From: Terana coerulea
Taxonomy: Eukaryota; Basidiomycota; Agaricomycetes; Polyporales; Phanerochaetaceae
NCBI GenBank assembly: GCA_024811115.1
Contig: JAKOGH010000747.1
Coordinates: 408,619 to 472,618 of the forward strand
DNA: 64,000 nucleotides
Direction: 5' to 3'
The translations under genes were made by a program, and so were the position numbers. Below the pieces are notes generated by a model. That model saw only the letters and a program-made list of their open reading frames with translations. It searched no databases and had not been told where the DNA came from. Within the stretch, counting starts at the first letter, position 1. Each line of letters starts with the position of its first letter. Below, in pieces: positions 46,129-57,847 of this stretch.

Positions 46129-49100
46129 TCAGGGTTTCCCGCTACCACTACCACTTGCAGTTCCACTCCCGCTGGAAGCTCCACTACCGCTTTGCACAGC
46201 TGTCTGAGGTGGACAGTTTGCTTTCTTCTTACCCTTCGATCTCTTCTTGGCAATAGAATTGATATCTGAGTTTCCACTCTGGGGGTCTACTAAGGACGTC
46301 GCAGCTTGCTCCAGTTTGTTTTGGTAGCCAGCTTCGTTGCGGGCTCGAGCAGCATCCATCATTCCTTGAGAGTCTAAAATATTGTCAATACTCAGCGGAC
46401 GCAACGTTTCCGCGAGCAGACACTCACAAAGCTTCTTCCAGTTGGCGGACGGATTGGTATTCGCAGTGTTAGCGGCGTCGAGCGCTTTGTCGATTGCTTG
46501 AGCTATCGTAGCCCTGCGTGGTTGGTACTTGTCCATGTGGGACACTGCGGGTGCATATGAGATGCAAGGTAAAATCAACGGATGAGTAGATCATACCAGC
46601 TACTTCGATTTCGAAAGCCTTCTCTGCATCGGTAATTGCAGAGACCTCAACATGTGGGACATCAAAATATCTACCCGGATCCTGCGCATAGGATCAGTGC
46701 CAAAAAATGGTACCATATCGCATTTATAGTACTTACCAATAAAGCAGACTGATAAGGATAGTTAGTGAGAGCGAGGGCATTGTGATCCAGCGATCACTTA
46801 CCTTGTACGTGTTGGACTAACGAAGTACGGAAGTGATTTAGCTGACAAGTCGTGCAGGCATCGAAGGATCACTTACGCGGCCCCACAAACCCTCGACTTG
46901 AAGTACAACGTCAGCGTTTCTCATCTCTCGTAGGAGCATTACGTACGATTGTCCTGACTGTTCAATACTCTACGAATTGCGTCCGTCAAGTCTGGGAATT
47001 CTTGGCACAACGCCTAACATGAGATGAGCGAGTGAGTGGTACCGAGGGATGTACAACTCCTAACCTGCTTTCCGTTATCATCCAGCCAACTGGGGCCCAT
47101 AGTTTGCACGATCTCCTGAGCCTCGAAAACTGACGCATCACTGAGTACACCACATGATAAGAGCTTCTGGTACAATACTCACGATGGTCACAAGCACACA
47201 TGGCAACATCGAACTCCGGGTCGGGAGGGTTAGTCTTCAGATCTTTGCACTCCTGATATGTTGTTTCCATCCAGTCGCCAGCGCCAGTTTTCTTCGTGTT
47301 CCAGTCCATCGGCTCCTGGGACTAGGTAGCAGCAAGCACGTTAGATGAGACGGCACTCAAATTCGTAATGCGGTGAATTACTCGCCTGCTCGCACCACTT
47401 CGCGAAGCTGAAGCCTGCAGCATGGCAGAGCCCCAATTCGCCGTTAGTAATCAAAGAAGGAAACACTCACAACATACCTTTGAGATCGTCAGCACTCTAC
47501 ACAGAAATTCATCAGCTTTGCAGCAGTTCACAAAGACATCGTGCATACTTTGACAGTCCAAACACAAGGCGGGTCTTTCTTGCCTTCAGCTCGTCGGTGG
47601 AGGTGGTGTGTGTCGGAAATGTTGACTAGTGGGGCCGGAATGGCGCTGTCAAACACACGGTCCGCTGTCAGCAACTTGTCCAGCCCGCCAGGAACGTTTT
47701 GGTGTGGCTGGACAGAAGGTTCCCACCACGAGCGTTTGCTCGACGCGGATCCTGAAGAACTTGAGTCGCCAGGGAATAGAGCTTGCGCAAGATCGGCGGC
47801 GTCCATGAGAATGTCGAACCCGTCGTCAAGACAGGCTGCGGTATCTGTGAGCGATAGACACCGTAACATGGCCAAGAAAGTAAGCGTACATTTCAAGATG
47901 TCGTTGTTCTTCTCGAATTTCTCGCCCAATCTGCCACGCGTCGCCAATTGGTCTTCGTCGAGCAGTGCATCTATCTGACGGCCGATAGCGGCTGCTTCCT
48001 CTTCGGTCTCGACACCAAGTTCCAGCGCTCGTGCAACAGCGGATGCCTCCTCAATAGTCTCAGTGACCCGGGCAACCTTGATCGCATCACTAGCGAAAGT
48101 TCATGGAGGTCTCAGTACACAACTGTTTGGCTCTGACGGAACAGAAGAGTTTACCTGACCAGATTGACACCCTTTACTATGGCCTCAGCGATAAGAGAGC
48201 CATCGCCAATTCCCGGAATGAGGGAGAGTAAGGACAATCCTATGTCAAGGAACATCTGGAGGCCACTCTGCTGGGCTTTGAACTGGGAGTGGCAAGTGAA
48301 TTCGGGAACCGTCGGCAAGCGCCAGGTTACGTACTGCGTCGAACTCCTTCTGAAGTTCTTTGTCAAAGCGAACCTGCTGAATGTACTCCAACGTAGAGTT
48401 GACGCTGCCGCTTCCTGTCCAAGAAATCGAAGCGTTAGAGGCTGTTTGCGTGGTACAAGCAGACGGAGATACCAATGGCGATGTTGGTTAAAATCGATAC
48501 AAGCAGGGAAGCCAGCGAGGCCGTGGTTGCATCCTGTGAAGCGCCCAGACTCGCCGCTTGGATCTCTGCTTGGTCGAAAGCCTGGATCCACGCCGTCAAC
48601 ATATCCGACGGATTTTGGAACATAGCGGTTGTGTTCGCCTGGTACACTCCATGCCTTCAATATTACAAGCAACAACAGACGATTAATATAACTATTGCAG
48701 TAACCACACAGTTCCACATACCAGGTGCTCTTGCAGTCAGGATCGGGGTCGTAGGGGTCCGGAGTCGCAAGCTGACTTTGCCGCTTGTAATGCAAGCCGT
48801 CGACAACTGACCACGAAGCAACCGTTGAGTTAAACTCATATACGTCATTAGCCGGTCGTGATTCGCACCTGAAGTTTCCGACAGCTCTCGTCGACCGGGC
48901 CCGGAGCCCGTATTGATGCAAGCGAAATCTAGACGCATGCTCAGCAATATGCCTAACATTCGAACGGCTGATGATGGGGGTTCGACATACCAGGTAAGGA
49001 CACGTCAATCTGACCGACAAGAAGGAGATCCGAGTCAATATCGAGGCTGAAGGTATTGTTGACCAGGTCACGGAAGCCGTCGTGGTCTTGCAGCTTCCAA

Positions 49101-52100
49101 AATACGCTGGGGAACGCCTGATCCTTGGCATTCTGGTCGAAGACGTGAGGGCAGTTGTCCGCCGTGTATGCGCCTACCACACACAACATGAGTGATATTT
49201 CAATCGTGAAAACCGCAGCCTTACCATTCTGGCTATCGCTGCATGTCCAGAATTGTCGACCGAAACCGGTGATATTCGCCAGGGACCAATCAACAGCTAT
49301 CATTCAAAGTGAGCGAACGGCGACAGTGACAACAACCGAGGCCCACCTTTTGATTGCCATTTCTGATACAGCGCGAAATTGTCTTGCTGGAAGTCGTTGA
49401 AGCTGCACAATAGCATTAGCACCGGGCTTCACGTGTTTAGAAAGCAGGAACTTACCTCAGATAATTCTGCAAGATACCTACCAGCTGCTTCTGGGCTTGC
49501 AACGCAATGAAGACCATAGCCCGGTACGCGGATACAGCAGTAAGCCAAGGGTAATTTTGTGCGAGGAGGGCGGTAGCATTGTCCTAAACGGAGTGGTTAA
49601 TAAGAGTGTGTTTCTCATGCACGAGAGCTCTGGCACTGACCCAGTAAGCGTCATTCAAGCTCCCGTCGTCGTTGAGAGCATTCCCGGACACCTCTAGTGC
49701 GTCTTCAGATTCAGGTGATTGTACTCTACTACCATACAACGCACCTAGCGCAATTTGATCTGCAGGGGTAGCAAACCTCCGGCGTCCCATATCGCCGTAG
49801 ACAGATCGTTGACATTGTTGTCTTGATCGATTGGAAAACACTGATACGCCACCCATGCACAAGTCCAGCGATGCGCCGACCTTGTTCGTCACCTATAATA
49901 TTGATCAGTCTCAGCGATATTACCTCGTATACCGCTTAACTTACCGAAAGAGGCACATCAAACTCGAGCATTGAGCCTGAAATTTAGAGTGAGCAAGGCA
50001 CAGCACTGCGTTGATGAATAACGAACCATCCGTAAGCTGCATGACGGTGTAGAACTCGTCCGAATCTGACCAGTTGTCTGACAACAGATCATACCCATCG
50101 AAATTGCCATCGTTCAGGATCGAATCGAGGGCGTAGTATGGATACGTGTTCTGGCCAAGCCCTCCCGAGGCAATGCATTGGCTGGTCGATCCTGGTCCTG
50201 AAATAGCACACCCTTCGCCGTCACAGTCCGCGGCAGCTGCGTAAGTTCTGTCGAAAGAGTCAGACCAACGGACGAAATCGTGACGTCGACACTGCAGTTA
50301 CCTTCCATAGAAGGGGAGTGGCATCAGCTACCGGATCATGTCAGCGACAATACCCCTCGCTATTATCTAGGAGTAGCTCACGAGAAGATCCGGGAACATT
50401 CCCGCTTGCTGAGCAGTGTTGACGACCTAAAAAGCCGTCAGCCACACCGGCGATGAGGAGCACCAAGTGGAACACCGTACAGTGGTAATAGCTTCAATAC
50501 TATGCGGATATGTAAGCACAGTACTCGAGGTGCTGCCGTGTGTGAACAAGCTGATGAACTCTACGGTTTGTCGAAGCGTGGTTGTGACTGTGTGGACATG
50601 ATCAGAACTATCGAACAGTATGGGTAGGTACCAACCGACCTTTGTTAAGACCAGATAGATTCCAGAAGTCACTTGACACTGAGATTGAGATGTCCTTGCT
50701 CCCAATGGCGGTCTTGACTGTTGTGACAATGGTCGTGAATTGAGCCGCGGTGATCGGTGACACCCACTCTAGGTCAACACCGTCCAGACCAGCACTAATG
50801 AAGGACTCGCTTAGCAAGTAGGGAAGCAAATCGAAGAGACGCTCACGAGGAACAAAGGCTCGCAAGAGAGTTGGCCAGCTTGGTACGTGCGCCTCCTGTG
50901 TTGACCGCAACGGCCTGCATGGCGGTAGGGCTTGCACCGAGTCCCCATCCGCCAACTGCACAAATGAATTGAGTCAACATGGCGAGGCAGTATGTCAGCA
51001 AGCCTCACCTGCGAGGTATATCTTGACGCTCGCACTTGTCGCCCGTATCGCTGCGACTTGCGCGACTTGAGCCGAGGTCATCGTGGCCGTCCCATCCGAT
51101 CCTAGCGAGGCGTATGCGACCTACAGAACAGTCAACGAGGCGGTCGTTATTTCCATGGCCGGGTAACGCTACCAGAATGTGTGAATACGAGGCTGTGTCG
51201 ACCGAAGCTGGGTCCGTTTGCAAGCACGGTCCAGTTGCCGATCTGAATAGTATTGAGATGTACGCTCAGCCTGAGGAGCCAAAAAATGAACGTACGAGCT
51301 GAGGTAGTAGCCTACAGTCTGCATACAATCGGCTTACTATCGCTTCAGCATGGGGTAAAGACCTTACCTTCGGAACTGTACTTCCACGGCAATAGGCAAA
51401 GCCTGTATGCAGCCGTGAGCATAGCAGACGGAAGCATTATCGAGCATACTTACCAGCAATGCCGCTGAACGTCGTAATTCCTGTGGTCGCATTGCTGACA
51501 TCGCGAAGGAACAGGGAGGTATACTTGTCGGTCTGCAAGCCGTTAACTCCTACGTTCGGCAAGGCCGAGAAGTCCTCTTGCTCATGGCTCTGGTACGCAA
51601 TATGAGCACCGCTATACAGATAGGGAGTAAACCTCAACAACGAACCTCCCAGTCAAGAAGAAGGCCGCTCCCAATCAATGGACCTTCACTGAGATGTTGG
51701 TAATGCGAGCCTTGCGGGCTGTCGCGGTCCCAGCCGAACTGACGGATCGGCAGATGAGGCACAGAGAGCAACAAGAGAAAAACACCGGGCGTACCTGCCA
51801 GATGATGTCGCTAAGCGAGCCGTCGCGCGCAAAGTACGGTCGGTATTCCACTTGGTCCGAACCGGGCGTGGGCTATTCACGTCTATTGGATCAACATGAA
51901 TGGGCTTAACTGTTGTGTTACTCACAGCCTTAAGCATGTAGTTCCCTATTCTGAAGTCAGTCATCGTTACAGGTATCATATAGGGAACTCAACACACTGT
52001 AGAAGACGTTCTGGGGCCCTGAGGCGCCCGACCATTTGCTCGCCTTGTCTCCGGTTGACCTTTGGCGCGACTGAGTACGAAAGCGTTACAAGACAAGAAG

Positions 52101-55074
52101 GCAGTTACCAATAGATCGGCCACCTGAAAAAGGAAAGGGCTGGTTTCACGCGTTCCACCAAACGTTTTTGGAAACTCACCAGGTTCCAGCTTCGACCGAG
52201 CCACCTTCACCACCGCAGTTCGCCGTGCAGGAGCCCGCTCGATGTTCGTACGCAATACTAGCGTAGTTTAACTCGAACAGGTTGTAACCTTACTCAACAT
52301 CATGAGGCTAAATAACGTGGGTAGTAACTCGAGCGACATACCCTCGTACCCGCCGTGGAGGTTCATATCTGAGAACAGGGCCTATATATCAGCAAAAAGC
52401 TAGTCAACGCGAAGAGTTATAAAGCGCATACCATTGGTAATGTTATTCATGATCACGACGTTCCGCATTGAGCATCATTGCATGGCTGTATATCGTGTGA
52501 AAATTATATTCGAATGTGACTACCAGTGCAAGGCACGCACTAATGTGTCTCAGGTTTCTGTGGGACAAGTGAAAAGTCAATGGAAGGCTCTATACGGATT
52601 CATCTTGACACGTACCTCAACGTGTTGTTGGAATACAAACTATCCCACACGCGGGATCCTGTAATACATTTCAGTTAAGTGCGCGTGTACCGGGATGAAT
52701 TGCCGCACCTCGCAGATACCCATTACCGCCAGCGCCTTTGTTCCAGGCACCTGGAAAGGATATCAGCTTGACGTAGGTAAAGCGAGGAGATGAGCGGGGT
52801 GCGGACCGTCAAAGAGATTGTCTTGAATCTAGAAAAGAGGGATAAATGGCGCTCGTGGACTCACAGTACGAAGCGTACCTGAATATTCCGCGCATCTTCG
52901 GTAGCAATCGGATGAGAACCTGCGAGACGTTCTTTAGAAATGCAGAATATTTAGACGGGTCGATTCGCTCACCGGTCATGAACGTTTGGATGTTGCGGAC
53001 CCAGCAGTCCTCTGCGAACCGGAAGACAATGCCGTGCATCGCCGATTCTGGCGCCATGTTCCCGTAGTTGTGAATAGCTGTGACGCACATGAGCTTCTAC
53101 GACGCTACGGCAAAGGCACAGTTATCACCTTGTGAAGGATCAAAGCCCGGCATCGGTTGAGTCATGTACAGGTTCTCGATGCCGATATGGGTAACCTTGG
53201 ATTGAATCGGCATGACCTTGCCGAAGGAGGTCTCGCCTGTTAAATACTTATCAAGCTCGAGCTAGGGATGGCAACGATGTCATACTTACTCTCCATCTGA
53301 GCGGAACCATCTGCGATGCTGTGAGAGGGGCATTAGTCGGTGGCTGCTCACAACAGCACGTATGGCAGACCTGTTCGAGAGTAAGTCGAATCGAAGCGGA
53401 TGATCGAGCTCGACGTAGTTGCCGGTGTCATCAGTGCCAGCGGCGGTAACCGAGAACCAATCCTGTTAGTTCAGCACGTTAGCCGCGCCGGAGTCTGGAC
53501 ACAGTATACTGCGGACGAACTTGGCTGTAAGCGGCAGGGTTCAGCGCGTCTGCGGTAGGGATATAGTAAGAGTGACCTACAAAACATAGGAGTTGACGTA
53601 GTAACTGCTGTGTTCTGGCTGCTGTGCGCCCCAGTTGGTGTAGTCATCCGCCGTCACGGGAGAACCTGGTGCAAAGCCTCGTTTTCCTCGCGCACACGGC
53701 GGTATGCGCACGGCCACTTACCGACCCAGACGTCCCGGCCTCCTTGATACAGGGAGAAATCTGTGCTGTTATCGATGTATATCCGAGTGGTGCCCATCAG
53801 GCCGGCCTTGGGATTGGCTTGATTTGCGAGGTACCCCTAGGTGCGCACGGAGATCAATGAACCAAATCTGGAGGCGTCGGCAGCCATTGACATACCTTCG
53901 TCTTCCCTTGATCAATGGACCAGTGATAATTGACGGAGCCCAAGAAAAAGTCCTTGCGGTTGGCAGGAGCCATGTCGTAAGGGGTCTGGAACTTCTCAGC
54001 AATGTCTCGGGAACCAACGCGGAAGATGGAGCGGCCGGGCCAGAGCCTGCGTAAAATATCAGAATATAACAGAAGCGTGCGGCGTAGAGTTATGTACCAG
54101 CCGCTAGTGGCGCTTCCGACAATATTACCACAATTGCTCCCTGGGCCGCATGGGCCTCTGCTAGGGTCAGGGAAAGACCATGAATAGCTTCAAGGTGAAG
54201 ATTCGATGAGGAATGTTCGACAACTACGATATTAATCCGCACCTCATGCCGTCCAAGTCCCACTGCAGCAAACTCTATGTAAGCCCACGCACTAGCAAAC
54301 GTCAAAACAGGCACGTACTTGAGACCCATCTTTGGACACCCTGGTCAGCCTTGTACATATCGAGAACTATGCACAACTTACCAGCACTTAGCGCGTCGTA
54401 TTTCGTGTTGTCGTCTGGGGAGAAAACAAGACGGGTACCTGGCCAGTTGCTAGTTAGATCTAAGCGAACCAAAAAGAACCGAAATTTCGCAAACGAACCA
54501 GCGTCAGCGTCATTGGAAGCTCCTCGTAGAATGATGTAGTCGGTATCAATATAGATGGTATGGCTCTGCAATATTGTCAATGAGAGCGAGCCATGACTTT
54601 AGGTCATGCAACATACCAAGTTAATGACCCCTTCGTGATGGTTCAGGTCCATGAGCGCAATTTTATGAGACATGGCGAGACGTGCTTACCCGCGGGGAGT
54701 TGGATAAGGGTATATGCGCCAGGAGACCCGCCTACAGAGCTGATGGTATTTTGTAAAGCGTTCGTATCATCCTGATCGTCGTCCGGGATGACTCCAAACG
54801 AGCTGGCGAGTTCCGCGGGCGTCACAATCCGTCCCACGTCGGCGTCGGTGGGCAAGGCGCGTTGTCCTCGTTCGAACCCTACGTCTAAAGACGAGGCATA
54901 TCAGTGAGCACACCACAAGTCCATTGCCCAACTTCACTTACTGGACCAGTCCGGAAGCCCCGGAATAGATGGACGGCGGTTGTTGACGGTAAGATCAACT
55001 GGGCTTTGTGCAGAGGAGAAGAAACCCGTTAAAAGAGCGGCAAACGGAATGAGCGACTTGATAACCCGCCCCAT
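46129..55074 (-). CDS. Very large secreted protein: pectate-lyase-like beta-helix, GH18-like domain, long C-terminal region
   Basis: Some 35 short exons appear to form one gene of roughly 2,000-2,400 residues. A signal peptide (MGRVIKSLIPFAALLTGFFS) precedes a right-handed beta-helix of the Pectate_lyase_3 type: SSFGVIPDDDQDDTNALQNT, DYIILRGASNDADAGSFAKF, GYLANQANPKAGLMGTTRIY, MHGIVFRFAEDCWVRNIQTF, LFSDMNLHGGYEG, NLFELNYASIAYEHRAGSCT, GASGPQNVFY. An in-phase intron then leads into TVGYYLSS and SVDTASYSHILVA, SVKIYLAGVGGWGLGASP, FISAGLDGVDLEWVSPITAA and DCDGEGCAISGPGSTSQCIA, a GH18 barrel whose DGxDxDxE motif is changed. The C-terminal region contains ATTASLASLLVSILTNIAIG and QMFLDIGLSLLSLIPGIGDG (hydrophobic helices), EEASAVARALELGVETEEEA, a Cys-containing part and a Gly/Ser tail. 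Frame breaks occur near 51217 and 49835. Two separate genes cannot be fully excluded. Confidence 0.7.
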
Positions 55075-55652
55075 CTCGACGGAGGGGAGAGTGAATATGT
55101 GCAGGTTTCTCATTTCGAGGTCATTCAGGCTTTAACGGCCGGCCCCCGCCCACACAGAGCGCTCATATCCACTTCATGTGTCAGCTGCAGCGTTAAGCTT
55201 AGCGACGACGACGGGTGCCTAGGTACGCGGAAGCAATTCGTGGATGTTATGAAGCGATGCGGGAAGAACAACTGACCATTTCTATGTCTTTTCGATGCGG
55301 CTTCCAGGCTAAGACACGGACCCGAGGCGTTAGGAGATCTACATGTAGGCGCGTGTCGATGCTGTAGAAGGAGCCCAGTGTTGGTACCTTGGCGGTTTGG
55401 CCCGCGGGTCTTCGAATACACGTAAGAAAGCAGTGAAGCGGATCGTCTTAACGGCTGTATTCAATCGGTAAAGCAGTGTCCACAGCAGGTTCTCCGACAT
55501 TCCTCGGCATATTCCTCTCAGTGCCAGGTGTTCCGGAGACGATTGCATGTGCTGTCAGTAATACTAGAAAATGAAATATATCAAGTCGCATCGTGAGCAA
55601 ATAAATCACTAGTTCGGATCCAGCACCCACCTGGACGTAGGTTCACTTCATG
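55075..55652. other. Upstream region of the large secreted gene
   Basis: This is a presumed promoter region. A minus-strand frame at 55448-55592 starts MRLDIFHFLVLLTAHAIVSG, which resembles a signal peptide, but no coherent exon follows. I treat it as unproven. Confidence 0.4.
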
Positions 55653-55660
55653 GTATGCAG

Positions 55661-55682
55661 TAGTGTTGCCGAAGTTCAGTTC
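55661..55682 (+). repeat. Left terminal inverted repeat of the hAT element
   Basis: This is 22 bp, identical to the reverse complement of 56301-56322. It is followed by dense AGTTC/GGTTC repeats. Confidence 0.9.
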
Positions 55683-56300
55683 AGTTCGGTTCGGGTCCAT
55701 TTTTGTCCGAACCAGAACCAGAACCAAGTGTTTAGCAGCTGAACCTGAACCGAACTGAACTGAACCAGTATGAACTGGTTCGGTTGGTTCAGTTCAGGGT
55801 TCGAACTGGTTCGAACCATTGAACCGTGTATATATCAGCTTTACTCTGTCAAATCAGTATAATTGCAATGGTAGATTATAATAGAGTTATATATTGACAT
55901 CTAGAAGAGTTTGTATAGTGCAAAAGCCTTACATTATGATGTTTTGAAGCTCAGTGTCTGATAGAGGCTGCCAGTTGCCTTTTTTGGCAGCTATTGATGG
56001 CATCATATATACACCAAAACATAAGCAGAGTGACATTTGATGCTCAGTTTACAAGCACAACAATGAAAAAATAGTTTAGACATGCTATAGTAAGTAAGTT
56101 CATGTACTTTTCTCTATGAATCCCAGTACAAATACACTACATAACATATACATGGTTCGGTTGACCGGTTCGAACTTGGTTCAGAGCGTGACAGCCATGC
56201 CCGAACCAAGAACCAGAACCAAGTTATCTAGAGGCCGAACCAGAACCGAACCAAACTGAACCACGGTTCGGTTCATCGGTTCTGGTTCAACCGCCAAACC

Positions 56301-56322
56301 GAACTGAACTTCGGCAACACTA
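56301..56322 (-). repeat. Right terminal inverted repeat of the hAT element
   Basis: This is a 22-bp perfect partner of the left TIR. It abuts the second copy of the 8-bp target duplication (56323-56330). Confidence 0.9.
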
Positions 56323-56330
56323 GTATGCAG

Positions 56331-57130
56331 AGTAGGGTCACCGGCTTCCGTTTTGTTAGAAGCAACAGACGCATTCGACTTCACCTTGCTGAACTAGATA
56401 GCGGAGTTAGCTTTGGTCATTTAACGTAGTAAACAAAGTCTCAATTAATCAGAAACTGACCACAAGCAAGGCGATTACTATGCTGATGCGTTTGAAGAAG
56501 CCTAAGCGTCGTGTCAACAACAACTAGTACAACTGTACCAGGTGCGACGCTCTCGACTGGGGACGGAAATAGTGGTGCAGTCTCCGAGTAACTAGCTGGG
56601 GAACAGACCAGCTCGAGACTGGCTTTCTCTGTTGCAGACGGTAGCTACTTATACATGTGTAGTCCTAAACTGTACAGTACCACCCGGTATCCTCATGTAT
56701 GTACTAGAGCGGTCCAGAACAATGAGAAACATCACGGAAACGCGGTATCGATGAGAGAACAATAGATAGGGGTAGAAGACAATGGAAATGAAAAGAATAC
56801 CCTAGAGCGCCCAGCAGTTCATGACACGTCGTCGCCAGCTCGGGCCGACTGACTCGCGAGTGCTTGGTAGCTGTGGGTCAAAGCTCTGCAGAGCATTGAT
56901 TTAGGCGAGATATCTGATGGTCACCGTCGTGAGCTGTGAAAGGTAGGACGCGTCGCGGGTTTGACGGAAAACTTGAAGCAGACTCCGTCTACCGGTTGAG
57001 TCGAAGTTTAGCAACACCCACGGGACACCTTGACCTCGTACCACCACCACCTCGAGTAGACGCCCACCTACCCGTTCCCCTCTGCAGCCTCAATCGTCCC
57101 CACCCCTTTCTTTCTTAGGTTTCTTTTCGC
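56331..57130. other. 0.8 kb between the hAT element and the LINE
   Basis: I see no gene here. The LINE boundary is not defined by any visible target duplication inside the window, so part of this stretch could belong to it. Confidence 0.4.
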
Positions 57131-57133
57131 CTC

Positions 57134-57168
57134 ACTTACGGCGGGGCTCGCTGTGCGAGCCAGTAAGT
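57134..57168 (+). other. Stem-loop near the presumed LINE 5' end
   Basis: GGCTCGC and GCGAGCC form a perfect 7-bp stem around a TGT loop, and the flanking ACTTAC and GTAAGT extend the pairing outward. Further pairing potential (CTGATC...GATCAG) follows in the next 80 bases, so this may be a folded 5' UTR. Confidence 0.4.
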
Positions 57169-57754
57169 ACGAAAAACGAGGGCCGTCTGGCCTGATCGCG
57201 CCCTGGGGGCACCTTTCATAGGGATCAGGCTAGCGGAAACGCTGTCTGATCCCCCATTCTGGCATGGGGACCGCTCAGGCGCGAACCATGACCTATGTTG
57301 ACCTTGCGTCGACGAGGGAGGGACATACCGGGGCTCAGGCCCTAGTCACTGTCCCGCCCACGTTCGCCCCTCACGGGGCCCCACCTGTAAATCCTAAGAA
57401 ATTAGCAATATATTTGTTGATATCGATGGATAACCGAGAACCCCTTGGCGCATGGCTGCCGCCTGTGGGGTGTGTGAACTGCAAGGACCGAGAACTCGCT
57501 CTGGCGAGGCTGGACCTCCCTGCACAGTCATGAGAGTTTGCACAGAACTCTGTTAGATGAAGGGAAAGTGATGCGAGCATCCGGCAGAGTATTGCCGGGC
57601 ACCGCACCACTGGATCTCAAACCCGTATGGACTCAGAACCCCAGAAGTCTGAGCACATGCCCACTATAACAGAGCGAAGCGCTCGGCACTCCGGCTCACT
57701 ATAAAGCTCCCTCTCACAATTACAGTTGAGAAGGAGGCACATTTTGTCCAAACT

Positions 57755-57761
57755 TATATAA
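57755..57761 (+). promoter_or_regulatory. TATA box upstream of the first LINE-associated start
   Basis: TATATAA lies 93 bp before an ATG at 57848 in a strong context (GCCACCATG). Confidence 0.45.
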
Positions 57762-57847
57762 GATGGACCACCGCAGAGGAGAGAGGACAGAGTCGCGTTC
57801 AGTACCAGACCGAACCCGCGCTCTATCACCTCAGTACTCACGCCACC

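Larger units (their letters stand above)
55661..56322. mobile_element. Non-autonomous hAT-type DNA transposon (MITE), 662 bp
   Basis: The element is bounded by perfect 22-bp terminal inverted repeats beginning TAGTGTTGCCGAAG and is flanked on both sides by the direct repeat GTATGCAG (55653-55660 and 56323-56330). An 8-bp target duplication and TIRs of the form YAGNGTTG are hallmarks of the hAT superfamily. It encodes no transposase, and the interior is AT-rich and open-frame poor. About 100-150 bp inside each end are packed with GGTTC/GAACC motifs in both orientations, probably subterminal transposase-binding repeats. The perfect TIRs and duplication imply a recent insertion. The nearest gene is the large secreted gene, whose start lies 587 bp away. 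Confidence 0.9.

Noticed and set aside
55448..55630. Small secreted peptide gene with signal-like start MRLDIFHFLV
   Set aside because: No supporting exon, Cys pattern or family was found after the hydrophobic stretch.
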